The position numbers and the translations under genes were made by a program. Below are positions 37,480-46,058 of a DNA stretch of 64,000 nt, one piece after another. Numbering within the stretch: the first letter of the stretch is position 1; the number at the start of each line of letters is the position of its first letter. The notes under the pieces were generated by a model that had not been told where the DNA came from, ran no database searches, and saw nothing but the letters and a program-made list of their open reading frames with translations. Origin of the DNA: Shewanella indica (GTDB lineage: Bacteria > Pseudomonadota > Gammaproteobacteria > Enterobacterales > Shewanellaceae); NCBI RefSeq assembly GCF_002836975.1, contig NZ_NIJK01000047.1, positions 62,001 to 126,000 on the forward strand, read 5' to 3'.

Positions 37480-37527
37480 CTACCGCTCGTGGTGGTGATG
37501 ATGGATAGCGTTGCGAAGCTGTGTCAT
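37480..37527 (-). CDS. hisL: his operon leader peptide
   Basis: A 15-codon frame on the minus strand reads MTQLRNAIHHHHHER and stops at TAG (37480-37482). Five consecutive His codons (CAT CAT CAC CAC CAC) are followed shortly by the stop. It precedes a pause-type hairpin and the attenuator at 37392-37422. When charged His-tRNA is scarce the ribosome would stall here and let the antiterminator form. An AGGA site is present upstream of the ATG. The frame is too short for ordinary gene finders. Confidence 0.93.
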   Translation of the reverse strand: MTQLRNAIHHHHHER

Positions 37528-37907
37528 GTAATAAATCCTGTGATTTCACGCTGTAATTTGGCAGCGCATAAACATTCAATTCTGAGCCGATTCGGCTGGT
37601 GTGTTTTTAAGCTAATCCCTTTGGCAGGAATTTGCAACACCCAAAATCAAAAAAATATCTGCTGCTTGAAAAGGATTCATCAAGGGAAGGGGCGAACAAG
37701 TCCCATGTGTGCTCTGCGTCGGCTTACGGTCCCGCTTGAGCATAAGTTTGCGAATCCTTAGCCTGAAGAGTTTGGTTTAAGTGGTTATGTTAACTATATC
37801 AATGCCAATTCTGTTGGCTAGAGCGGCTTGGCGATAAGGTTTGTCCCTTGTATCCGTCACTCAAATAGTGATAATGCACGCCATACCCCAGGGCAAAATG
37901 GAGCACA
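37528..37907. other. Divergent intergenic region between hisL and yoaA
   Basis: 380 nt. It holds the his promoter on the minus strand, for which I could not fix the -35 and -10, the second copy of the dispersed repeat (37671-37759), and the yoaA promoter region. I see no open frame with a plausible start site that resembles a protein. Confidence 0.6.
37671..37759. repeat. Dispersed intergenic repeat, copy 2, upstream of the his operon
   Basis: The segment is bounded by AAGGATT (37671-37677) and AATCCTT (37753-37759). Its 45-nt core (37685-37729, beginning GGAAGGGGCGAACAAGTCCC) is 43/45 identical to 30571-30615 in the same orientation. The flanks differ from copy 1, so the core is the conserved part. 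Confidence 0.8.
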
Positions 37908-39848
37908 ATGCGTAATCGACTCGTCAGCGAAACGGCACTGGCCTTCGCCCCGGGCGGCCCTTTGGCCTCCAATATCAGGGGCTTCAAGCCCAGAGAACCG
38001 CAACTGGAGATGGCCCGCGAAGTGGCCCAGTTACTCCATGGCCCAAGCGGTGCTGCAGTGCCTTTGGTGCTCGAAGCCGGCACCGGGGTTGGCAAAACCT
38101 TCGGTTATCTGATCCCGGCGCTGCTCTCCGGTAAGCAGGTGATTGTCTCCACCGGCTCAAAGAACTTGCAAGAACAGCTGTTTTATAAAGATCTGCCGGC
38201 CTTGCTGCAGATGCTGGATCTGCAAGTTCGGGTGGCGCTGCTCAAAGGGCGCAACAATTATCTGTGTCAGTTATTGCTGGAGCAGCAGTTGGATGGTGCC
38301 CAGAGCCGCAGCCCGGAAGTGCTTGATGATCTGCTCAGGATAAATCAATGGGCCGCGGCCAGCACAGATGGCGATCTTGGCACGCTGGCCACGGTTTCCG
38401 AGCAGTCGCCGGCACTGGCGCTGGTGGCTTCTTCGAAAGAGCGCTGCACCGGCAAGCGCTGCGCCTTCTATGACAGCTGCTTTACCCGCAAGGCCAGACA
38501 GAAAAGCCTGGAAGCCAGGATTATCGTGGTTAACCATCATCTGTTTTTTGCCGATAGGATCCTCAAGGATACCGGCTTTGCCGAGTTATTGCCCGATGCC
38601 GATGCGGTGATTTTCGATGAGGCTCATCTGCTTGCCGATATCGCCGTAACCTACTTTGGGCGCCAGCTGTCGCTCGCGGCCATGCAGCGAGTGCTGGAGC
38701 GGGTGGAAGCGGTATATCAACAGGAACTCAGGGATACTTCACAACTGAGCGATCTCGCCAGGCGCTGCGGCTCCCGCCTGGCGGATTGGGCGCAGATGAC
38801 CCAGGCTTCCGGGCAAAGCGACTGGCGTCCCTTGTTGGCCGATAAAGAACTTGCAAGGCAATGCTGGCAGCTGCTCGAAGAGTTTCGGGCGCTGGAGCGG
38901 GTGATGCTGGCCAATATCGGCCGCAGTGATGAACTGGATGATTGCCTGGAAAAATGGCTCGATTACTGCGGGCTGCTGCAGCAGTTTTTCAACTGTGAAG
39001 ATCAAAGTGCGGCTTACAGCATAGAGCAGGGCAGTCGTCTGCCGACGCTGAGAATGGCGCCTATTGATGTTGCCAAGGCGTGTCAGGCGCTGTTTGAGGT
39101 GCAAACCCGTTGGCTATTTACCTCGGCAACGCTACAGGTGAATCGCAGCCTGAGCCATTTTTGCCGGACATTGGGACTTAAGGGGGCCAGGGAGCTTATT
39201 CTGGACAGCCCCTTTGACTATCGGCGCCAGGCAATTTTGTGTGTCCCCAGGGAGCTTGGGGATGTGCGCTCTGAAGGGGATTATCAGTTTCGGCGCCTGC
39301 TTGAGGTGTGTGAGCAGGCGATTAATGCGGCCAAGGGCCGAACCTTTATTTTGTTTACCAGTCACAGGATGCTCCAACGGGTGGCGCAGGCGCTTCATGG
39401 TCGCAGTCGTTATCCACTCCTGGTGCAAGGCAGCGCCGGTAAGCAGACCTTGCTGAAAAAGTTTCGTCAGCTGGGTAATGCCGTGCTGCTGGGCACCGGC
39501 AGTTTTTGGGAAGGTGTGGATGTGCGCGGCAAGTTACTCTCTTGCGTGATAATCGACAAACTGCCCTTTGTGTCTCCGGACGATAATCTCTATCGCGCCA
39601 GAGCCGCAGAGATCAACAAGCGACAGGGTGACCCCTTTGTGGAGTTGGCCTTGCCCCAGGCGGTGATAGCACTCAAGCAGGGTGTTGGACGGCTCATTCG
39701 TGATGAGAGCGACCGCGGTGTGCTAATTCTCTGTGATAATCGCATCGTCAATCGCAGCTATGGTCAGGCATTTCTCAACTCCTTGCCGCCCATGTACAGA
39801 ACCCGCAATTTGCAATCTGCCTTGTCTTTTCTTGAAGGTATAAATTGA
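37908..39848 (+). CDS. yoaA: ATP-dependent DNA helicase YoaA (DinG/XPD family)
   Basis: 646 residues. Walker A is EAGTGVGKT at about residues 56-64, and the DEAH box reads FDEAHLLAD near 236. An iron-sulfur cluster is indicated by four cysteines, one in NYLCQLL and three in CTGKRCAFYDSC. The C-terminal helicase half shows GTGSFWEGVDVRGK and the arginine motif QGVGRLIRDESDRG. In E. coli YoaA works with the HolC clamp-loader subunit in DNA repair. The gene is divergent from the his operon and followed by a bidirectional terminator shared with hemB. Confidence 0.92.
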   Translation: MRNRLVSETALAFAPGGPLASNIRGFKPREPQLEMAREVAQLLHGPSGAAVPLVLEAGTGVGKTFGYLIPALLSGKQVIVSTGSKNLQEQLFYKDLPALLQMLDLQVRVALLKGRNNYLCQLLLEQQLDGAQSRSPEVLDDLLRINQWAAASTDGDLGTLATVSEQSPALALVASSKERCTGKRCAFYDSCFTRKARQKSLEARIIVVNHHLFFADRILKDTGFAELLPDADAVIFDEAHLLADIAVTYFGRQLSLAAMQRVLERVEAVYQQELRDTSQLSDLARRCGSRLADWAQMTQASGQSDWRPLLADKELARQCWQLLEEFRALERVMLANIGRSDELDDCLEKWLDYCGLLQQFFNCEDQSAAYSIEQGSRLPTLRMAPIDVAKACQALFEVQTRWLFTSATLQVNRSLSHFCRTLGLKGARELILDSPFDYRRQAILCVPRELGDVRSEGDYQFRRLLEVCEQAINAAKGRTFILFTSHRMLQRVAQALHGRSRYPLLVQGSAGKQTLLKKFRQLGNAVLLGTGSFWEGVDVRGKLLSCVIIDKLPFVSPDDNLYRARAAEINKRQGDPFVELALPQAVIALKQGVGRLIRDESDRGVLILCDNRIVNRSYGQAFLNSLPPMYRTRNLQSALSFLEGIN

Positions 39849-39912
39849 TTAAAAACAGTTGGATACTGTTATTGATAGTGTTTATCAAATTTTTGGGACA
39901 AATAAATTGATA

Positions 39913-39946
39913 GCAAAAAGGCGCCTACTTTCAGGCGCCTTTTTGC
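39913..39946. terminator. Bidirectional terminator between yoaA and hemB
   Basis: A 14-bp perfect stem, GCAAAAAGGCGCCT with AGGCGCCTTTTTGC, around a 6-nt loop. A-run and T-run on either side let it act in both directions. Confidence 0.9.
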
Positions 39947-39961
39947 TCTCTGTACTAGCGA

Positions 39962-40972
39962 TTAGCCGCGATCTGCGGCCAGCCAGGAAGCAAATTGCTT
40001 GGTGTAGTAGCTGACAATCAAGCTGGCACCGGCGCGTTTGAAGCCGACAAAGCTTTCGGTAACCACGGCCCTTTCGTCCAGAGCGCCGGCCAGAGCAGCG
40101 AACTTGATCCCGGCATATTCACCGCCCACATGATAAGCCGCCAAAGGTAACTCGGTACGCTCTCTCAATTGTGACAACACATCCAGATAAGGCGTACCTG
40201 GCTTAACCATCAGAATATCGGCGCCTTCCTCTTCATCGAGCAGGGCCTCCAACAGCGCTTGCCGGCCATTGGCGCTATCCAGTTGATAACCTTTACGATT
40301 GCCGCTGAGTTCACAATCTACCGCCGCCCGGAATGGGCCATAGAAAGAGGAAGCAAACTTGGCCGAGTGGGCCAAAATGGCGACATTTTCAAAACCGGCC
40401 GCATCCAGGCCCTCACGTATGGCCCGAATTTGGCCGTCCATCATGGCCGAAGGAGCCAGCATGTCGGCACCGGCGCGGGCAGCGCAGACAGACTGCTTGA
40501 CCAGGTTTTCCACAGTCGCGTCATTACAGACTTCATTGTGCTCGACCACACCGCAGTGGCCGTGATCTGTGTACTCGCAGAAACAGATATCCGGGATCAC
40601 CAGCATCTCGGGTGCTTCCTGCTTGATGGTGCGGATCATCCGAGCCAACAGCCCGTCATCGTTCCAGGTATCGCTGCCGATGGCATCTTTATGGTGTGAA
40701 ATACCAAAGGGCATCACATAGCGAACCCCGAGGGCCTTCAGTTCACGGATCTCTGCTGCGAGCATGCTTTCGGGCAATCTGCTGATCCCGGGAAGGGTGC
40801 TGATGGCCACAGGCTCTGTAATGCCTTCTTCGATGAACAGTGGGTGCACCAGATCTGTCAGGGAAACTTGCTGCTCGCGAACCAGATCCCGCATGGCTTC
40901 TGAGCTGCGAAGACGGCGAAGACGACGAAGAGGTTTGGTGAAGCTGCCGTGACGGCAATGACTGTCTGACAT
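39962..40972 (-). CDS. hemB: Porphobilinogen synthase (delta-aminolevulinic acid dehydratase)
   Basis: 336 residues. It condenses two 5-aminolevulinate molecules in tetrapyrrole synthesis. The metal-binding Cys cluster reads DICFCEYTDHGHCG. The two Schiff-base lysines lie in ILAHSAKFASSFYGPFR and ILMVKPGTPYLD. The three cysteines point to the zinc-dependent form. The N-terminal Arg-rich stretch KPLRRLRRLRSSEAMRDLV is typical. It stands alone, with a gap of about 150 nt from the next gene upstream. Confidence 0.97.
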   Translation of the reverse strand: MSDSHCRHGSFTKPLRRLRRLRSSEAMRDLVREQQVSLTDLVHPLFIEEGITEPVAISTLPGISRLPESMLAAEIRELKALGVRYVMPFGISHHKDAIGSDTWNDDGLLARMIRTIKQEAPEMLVIPDICFCEYTDHGHCGVVEHNEVCNDATVENLVKQSVCAARAGADMLAPSAMMDGQIRAIREGLDAAGFENVAILAHSAKFASSFYGPFRAAVDCELSGNRKGYQLDSANGRQALLEALLDEEEGADILMVKPGTPYLDVLSQLRERTELPLAAYHVGGEYAGIKFAALAGALDERAVVTESFVGFKRAGASLIVSYYTKQFASWLAADRG

Positions 40973-41122
40973 GAGAGTTCCTTTACTGCTATGGCGGATG
41001 CGTGGTTGCCAAATACTGTCTCAAGACTCGGTAACCAGCACTAAGCTATTGAGGTTAAAGGGCGCAAGCGCCCAAGTGCGCCTAGGATACCCTTTGCAGG
41101 AAACGCGATACTATGACGGGGG

Positions 41123-41557
41123 TCACAGTTCACCCAGGCAGATGTTGGCAGGTGCAATACTGGTCTCACAGGGACTTGTGCCTTGTTGCCATTGCTGCTT
41201 GTCGAGCTTGGCGGTGCAGCCACTGTCTTCCATCAATGCCTGTTCACCATCTGCGCTGCACAGCAACAAGAGGGCATGATCTTCGATACGAAACAGGTGC
41301 AGTTGGTATTGATTGAATGGTTCGAGCAGGGAGGCGTCATGGGCTGTGGCCAACGCCAATAAAGTTTGGCCGTCGAGATTGGCCGGATGATTTTCATAAC
41401 GTATGGTGGCTTCGGCGGCGCTGGTTACCTTGGTCAGTGCCGGTGCCAGTTGTTGGTAGTCCTGATCATGCCTGTCACCAAGACCGCAACCACCAAGTGT
41501 CGGTAGCAGCGCCAGCAGCAGGCAAACGATTGGGCCTTGATGGAAAATTGATTTCAT
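41123..41557 (-). CDS. Small lipoprotein of unknown function
   Basis: 144 residues from ATG 41557. The signal peptide ends in a lipobox: LLLALLPTLGGC, Cys at about 24. The mature part has four further cysteines and no domain I recognise. Its frame opens 21 codons earlier, but only this start gives a signal sequence. It lies 44 nt downstream of the zinc-phospholipase-like gene and is probably co-transcribed. It is anchored in the envelope, most likely the outer membrane because Gly follows the Cys. Confidence 0.7.
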   Translation of the reverse strand: MKSIFHQGPIVCLLLALLPTLGGCGLGDRHDQDYQQLAPALTKVTSAAEATIRYENHPANLDGQTLLALATAHDASLLEPFNQYQLHLFRIEDHALLLLCSADGEQALMEDSGCTAKLDKQQWQQGTSPCETSIAPANICLGEL

Positions 41558-41601
41558 CCTTGAATCCTTATCTATAAATAGTAGGTCGGCGCTAGTTCCT
41601 G

Positions 41602-42537
41602 TTAGGTCTGTTCCTGCCAAAACGCCAGCTCACCGGCGGCATTCCGGCCCGTGTCCAAATTCCAGTTTTTGATACTTTCCAGGTACGCGCTGTCTTGCTC
41701 AAGCACGCCAGTGGCGATAAGTTGCCAAAAGTGTTTGACCTTTTCTCTGGCGCGCAGAAAAATCTCGTCATAATGCATCTCGCCCTCAGGGGTAGCTAGG
41801 GTTAAATACGCTTTTTCAATCTGCTCCTGCTCCGGGTAGAGGACGGCGAACTTGACGCCCAGGTGGCGGGCAAACGGCAGCAGTCTGTTGCCTTCCTCGG
41901 CAATTTTGTCCACCACAGTGATAAAGCCTTTATGCCAGTCATTGATGGCCGGCGGGTTACTGGCCCATTCCTCGATATAAACATCTCTGAAGCAGTTGTC
42001 CCACAATCTCTCTATGACAGGATCCAGCTTCTGGCCTGTGGCATCGCAGCAGGCGGCAATGCCGGAATCCAGGTGTTCGGATAGACCTATTGCCCCGAGA
42101 TTGAGCTTGGGATAGATGTAGGCATCCTGATGCATTTCACAATGCCTGTGGGCATCGGCGTTGTCTTCGTAGGGGCCTACCTTCATCTCAATAACCGGAT
42201 GGACAGTGACATCTGTGATCACATGGGCACAATAGCCCAGCAACCAGGCCAGGCCCTTGTCACGTTCTTCCCCTTCGCAGCATGCCAGGTGACGCACGCC
42301 GGCTTTGAGCATTTCGCCGCTATGCTGGTAATGCATCTTGTCGGCCCAGCTTTTGGCCTGTTGGCGATCATTGAGAGCAAGATAGGGATAATCCGGGCTG
42401 ACCGCCCCAAGCTCGCAGTACTTGAAGTGTTTCAGTAAAGCGCGAATAGCGGCCTTGGGCATATGGGGAACAGCCTCGAGCTCAAGTGGCTGTCTGAGGC
42501 TGTTGACCATTGTGAGGTGTGCATAGGCGCCTGGCAT
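41602..42537 (-). CDS. Zinc-dependent phospholipase C-like protein
   Basis: 311 residues with no signal peptide. It has the spacing of zinc ligands seen in the zinc-dependent phospholipase C / S1-P1 nuclease fold: AYAHLTMVNSL near the start, LGAVSPDYPYL, WADKMHYQHSGEM, LLGYCAHVITDVTVHPVIE and HRHCEMHQDAYIY. It may act on phospholipid or phosphodiester bonds, but the lack of a secretion signal is at odds with secreted phospholipases. The lipoprotein gene follows 44 nt downstream. The substrate is not known. Confidence 0.78.
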   Translation of the reverse strand: MPGAYAHLTMVNSLRQPLELEAVPHMPKAAIRALLKHFKYCELGAVSPDYPYLALNDRQQAKSWADKMHYQHSGEMLKAGVRHLACCEGEERDKGLAWLLGYCAHVITDVTVHPVIEMKVGPYEDNADAHRHCEMHQDAYIYPKLNLGAIGLSEHLDSGIAACCDATGQKLDPVIERLWDNCFRDVYIEEWASNPPAINDWHKGFITVVDKIAEEGNRLLPFARHLGVKFAVLYPEQEQIEKAYLTLATPEGEMHYDEIFLRAREKVKHFWQLIATGVLEQDSAYLESIKNWNLDTGRNAAGELAFWQEQT

Positions 42538-42697
42538 TCCCTGGCCTCCAATCCTTTGCTATTGCGTGCTGTTCCTTGGGGTTAACCTTAGCCGCTTAAG
42601 GTGACAACGGCCATAGCCCGAAGCTACTATCAAGCACAATTTACTCACGAGTAAATCAGACTGGCCGCTTTCCTTGGTTGATACACGCAAACCTTCC

Positions 42698-43993
42698 TTA
42701 GGAAATGGCCGCTGAAGCCGGTGCTTTACTGCGGCGGATATGGCGCTCCACCAGAGCACCTATCAGGTACATCATCAAGTAACCGCAGCCGAGAGCGAGG
42801 ATCACCGCCACCACATTGGCCGTCAATTGCCTGAGCAGGAAGAAAGCGCCTATTAGAGTAATGATGCCGGCCAGGCGGATCAGCAAACTGGCATTGAAGT
42901 AGCCTTCGGCCTTGATATAGGCCAGTTGATAACCGTTGAGCATCAGAAAGATGAAGAAAATGGCATAGTGCAACAGTACCGGGACGGCGCCGTGATACTG
43001 GGGCGGAAACAGCATTCTGAACAGGCTCTCGCCGCCCAGCAGCATGACAACAAAGAAACTGATGCTGACAATCAGCGCCAGCTTGTAGAGCCAGTGTTTG
43101 ATGGCGCGGATCTGTTCATTGTCCCGGGCGCGAACACATACCGCCAATTCCGGCAATACGAAGCGGTAGATGGGGAATACAAACAGCAAGGTCATATAGG
43201 TAAATACCGGCCTGACCACCACTTGGAAATCCCCCAGCTCTTCGACGCTGAAATAACGTATGGTCAGCAGTACGGTAATATAGATCATCAGAATGCTGGA
43301 GCCTGCCTCGAGCGAGGCGGTGACACTGCGCTTCATAAAACTTTTCAGCGCCGGCTCCAGATTGACCTTGGCGAGTGGCGCGGTGGCGATTTGACGCCGC
43401 CTTCTCAGATACATAAAGGCCGCGATAATCAGAGACGATAGCGTCGTGGCGTAAAAGAGTGCCCCCAGCGGCGCCATACTCAGCCCGTAGTAACAGATGG
43501 CAAAGGCCAGCACCAAAGACAGCGGCTCCATCCAGGTTACCTTGTTGCTGATTTCATAGAGACGATACATGGCAACCAGGTTGGTAAAGTACACCTTGAG
43601 CCCCATGCTGACTATAATGCCCACCAGTTGCAGGTACTCCACATCTATGGCGAGTTTGTGCTTGATATAGGGCAGTATGATGCCCCAGGTCAGCAGTACT
43701 ACAAGGATCAGCACATAGCGGAAAATATTGATGATATCCCTGTCGTTGCGGGTCTGGCTGTAAGACACCACCATAGACGAGCGAAAGCCTGTCATCAGGA
43801 TCAGTGACAGCGAGATGATATCGATAACCGTGTGGTAGATAGCCAGATCCGCCTTGGGAACCCAGCTTGCGAGCCAGACTTTAAAGGAAAACCCGATTGC
43901 TATGCTGATGAGCGTGGCCCAAATACCGGCGACAAAGGCACGTTTCAACCGCGAAACTGCGGTTTCATTGGAAGACTGAGAGAGGCTGGACAT
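42698..43993 (-). CDS. Wzx/MATE-like polytopic membrane protein, flippase-like
   Basis: 431 residues, about twelve predicted membrane helices in the arrangement of polysaccharide flippases. The first helices read AGIWATLISIAIGFSFKVWL and DIISLSLILMTGFRSSMVV, and later VRPVFTYMTLLFVFPIYRFV. It resembles oligosaccharide-lipid flippases of the MOP superfamily, though no glycosyltransferase or polymerase gene lies near it. It is divergent from tsaB across a gap that contains a palindrome. The substrate is not evident. Confidence 0.72.
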   Translation of the reverse strand: MSSLSQSSNETAVSRLKRAFVAGIWATLISIAIGFSFKVWLASWVPKADLAIYHTVIDIISLSLILMTGFRSSMVVSYSQTRNDRDIINIFRYVLILVVLLTWGIILPYIKHKLAIDVEYLQLVGIIVSMGLKVYFTNLVAMYRLYEISNKVTWMEPLSLVLAFAICYYGLSMAPLGALFYATTLSSLIIAAFMYLRRRRQIATAPLAKVNLEPALKSFMKRSVTASLEAGSSILMIYITVLLTIRYFSVEELGDFQVVVRPVFTYMTLLFVFPIYRFVLPELAVCVRARDNEQIRAIKHWLYKLALIVSISFFVVMLLGGESLFRMLFPPQYHGAVPVLLHYAIFFIFLMLNGYQLAYIKAEGYFNASLLIRLAGIITLIGAFFLLRQLTANVVAVILALGCGYLMMYLIGALVERHIRRSKAPASAAIS

Positions 43994-44029
43994 AACAGAC
44001 GCTAACCGAAAAGGGGACTCTATATTAGT

Positions 44030-44044
44030 TGAGAACTGTTCTCA
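44030..44044. promoter_or_regulatory. Near-perfect palindrome between the flippase-like gene and tsaB
   Basis: TGAGAACTGTTCTCA is an inverted repeat with 7-nt arms around a central C. It lies 37 nt upstream of the flippase-like start and 119 nt upstream of tsaB, in a divergent promoter region, which is where an operator would sit. The protein that binds it is unknown. Confidence 0.5.
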
Positions 44045-44080
44045 TTGTCCATGATAAGGATCACAAGGGCAGATCCGGGC

Positions 44081-44108
44081 TTGGTTTCGGCGTATTTGAT
44101 GGTATGAT
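44081..44108 (+). promoter_or_regulatory. Candidate sigma-70 promoter of tsaB
   Basis: TTGGTT (44081-44086) and TATGAT (44103-44108) are 16 nt apart, 54 nt before the tsaB start. Confidence 0.5.
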
Positions 44109-44162
44109 CCCGCCGCTATTAACTCGCCGAAGGCTATACCTTCGCTTATCAAGGTTTAAACC

Positions 44163-44879
44163 ATGACATCGACTACACTTGCCAATTCTCCTGTTATTCT
44201 GGCTCTGGATACCTGTACCGAACTCTGCTCAGCGGCGCTGGCATGGCAAGGTGGCAGTATTGCCGAATCTGTCGATGCTCCCCGTGAACATAGCCAAAGA
44301 TTGCTGCCCATGATAGAGAACTTGCTGAGCCAATCCGGGCTCAAGATGCAGGATATCGGTCTTATCGCCTATGGCCGAGGGCCAGGCAGTTTCACCGGTA
44401 TCCGCATCTGCACCTCTATGACTCAAGGGCTGGCGCTGGGGCTGGATGTACCTGTAATCGGTATCTCTACCTTGGCCGCCATGGCGCAGCAAGCGATAAC
44501 CGAACATGGTGCGCAGCAGGTGATTTGTGCCATAGATGCCCGCATGGGCGAAATCTATTGGGCGGCGTTTGAACAGGAATCCGGCCTGGCCAAACTGGTG
44601 GGCATAGAGCAAGTGAGCGCCCCTGAGACAATGACCTCGCCCTTTGCCAATGCGGATAAGGTGTATTGCTGTGGCACAGGGTTTGACGCCTACCCGGCAC
44701 TGTTACAACATGCCGAGAACTTGACCTTGCTTGATGCGGTGAAATATCCTCAAGCCAGTGCTATGCTTGCTTTGGCAAGCCTTGGCTGGCAACAAGGACA
44801 GGCCACCTCGGTCGATGAGCTGGCGCCTGTGTACTTGCGAGATACAGTTGCCTGGAAAAAACTGCCGGGAAGGGAATAG
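44163..44879 (+). CDS. tsaB: tRNA threonylcarbamoyladenosine biosynthesis protein TsaB
   Basis: 238 residues. It pairs with TsaD and TsaE in forming t6A37 in tRNAs that read ANN codons. Typical features are ILALDTCTELCSAALAW, EHSQRLLPMIENLLSQ and the motif YGRGPGSFTGIRICTSMTQG. TsaB is a catalytically inactive paralogue of TsaD. The start has AAGG at a proper distance. It is followed by a 100-residue unknown and an M50-like gene. Confidence 0.95.
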   Translation: MTSTTLANSPVILALDTCTELCSAALAWQGGSIAESVDAPREHSQRLLPMIENLLSQSGLKMQDIGLIAYGRGPGSFTGIRICTSMTQGLALGLDVPVIGISTLAAMAQQAITEHGAQQVICAIDARMGEIYWAAFEQESGLAKLVGIEQVSAPETMTSPFANADKVYCCGTGFDAYPALLQHAENLTLLDAVKYPQASAMLALASLGWQQGQATSVDELAPVYLRDTVAWKKLPGRE

Positions 44880-44938
44880 GGCTTCAGGCGGGTTAACTGC
44901 CTCATGGGCTTGGGGCAAACGGAGAGCAAAGCAGTATC

Positions 44939-45241
44939 ATGATGATCAAGCAGACGGGACATCCGGGTGCAGTTCAAAGTCTGTCGCAGGCGGTAGCCGG
45001 CAATAGACCTCCGGAGCGTGCCCAGCAAACCGTTGAGACTCAAAATGAAATCCTTGTCAGCCCATCCAGACAGTTGCTCGAGTTTGACAGCCAAGCCCTT
45101 AATGACAAATACCAGCAAAGAGAGCAACTGAAGCGGGAAACTGCCGGTTATTCAGACGCAATCGCCCTCTATCTCCATACTCAACACGCCGCGCAGCGTG
45201 ACGCTATTTCAGCCATGGTGGGCATAGATGTCTACGCCTGA
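44939..45241 (+). CDS. Small hypothetical protein between tsaB and the M50-like gene
   Basis: 100 residues: MMIKQTGHPGAVQSLSQAVA with a Gln/Glu-rich, probably helical middle (QALNDKYQQREQLKRETAGY) and ending in AMVGIDVYA. There is no signal peptide or membrane segment. Its 3' end overlaps the start of the M50-like gene by 14 nt, which supports real translation. The middle has a weak coiled-coil character. I do not recognise a family. Confidence 0.6.
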   Translation: MMIKQTGHPGAVQSLSQAVAGNRPPERAQQTVETQNEILVSPSRQLLEFDSQALNDKYQQREQLKRETAGYSDAIALYLHTQHAAQRDAISAMVGIDVYA

Positions 45242-45932
45242 TAGCCCCGCCGATAACGCGTTTGTAAAACCTTGCCATTCTGCGCAATTACCGGGAAGAG
45301 GCCAGTTTCTGCTGGAACTCTTGCTGGCCTTGATGTTGACTCATTTGCCCTATGTCTCAGTGCCTTTCAAATGGCTGGAAAGCTATTTTCATGAGTTGTC
45401 CCATGCGCTGGCAACGCTGTTGAGCGGCGGGATTGTCAGCCATATCCAACTCTTTCCGAATGGCGCCGGTTTCTGTTTCAGTCAGGGCGGTTGGCCGCTC
45501 CTTATCGGCTTCAGTGGTTATTTGGGCGCGGCCTTTTGGGGCTGCCTGCTTTACCACCTGGCCACTTGGCCGCGGGGGATCCGTGTAAGTTTTGCCTTTA
45601 TCGGCGCCTTGGTGCTGCTCACCATACTGCTGTGGGGGCGGGACTTACTTACCCTGAGTATTCTCATTAGTCTGAGTGTATTGTTTCTGCTGCCGTTGAA
45701 ATTTGGCGGCAACCGACTGCTCAGCGGTAGCCTGCGCCTGGTGGCCTTGATGGTGATGCTCAATGCGCTCGCCAGCCCTGCCGTGTTGCTGGGGCTGGAC
45801 GACAGGGGGGATGCGGTATTGTTGGCCGAGCACAGTTGGGTGCCTGCGTTCGTCTGGGTATTGCTGTGGTTCGCTTCCGGCTTATTGGCGCTGCTGCTTT
45901 GCTGGCGCCGCATAGATGGAAAATCAAACTGA
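45228..45932 (+). CDS. M50-like intramembrane metalloprotease
   Basis: 234 residues with about six hydrophobic segments. The zinc motif HELSH (residues 55-59, in SYFHELSHALATLLSGG) sits at a membrane edge. A G-rich segment (IGFSGYLGAAFWGCLLYHLA) follows, as in M50B-type peptidases. These proteases usually cleave membrane-bound or secretion-related substrates, but the target here is unknown. Catalysis would need a downstream Asp; I see no certain NPxDG-type motif. It overlaps the upstream small gene by 14 nt. Confidence 0.75.
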   Translation: MSTPDSPADNAFVKPCHSAQLPGRGQFLLELLLALMLTHLPYVSVPFKWLESYFHELSHALATLLSGGIVSHIQLFPNGAGFCFSQGGWPLLIGFSGYLGAAFWGCLLYHLATWPRGIRVSFAFIGALVLLTILLWGRDLLTLSILISLSVLFLLPLKFGGNRLLSGSLRLVALMVMLNALASPAVLLGLDDRGDAVLLAEHSWVPAFVWVLLWFASGLLALLLCWRRIDGKSN

Positions 45933-46058
45933 TCCTTGGCAAGTCTGCCGCTCACTGTTAGCTTGAACTCCAATCTTATTTGGCACCAGTGCGTGCCAAA
46001 AAGTCGTGTCGGCGGGTCTGTTGCCGCAGCATAAGTCCAGATTCAAAGGAGAAGGGAA

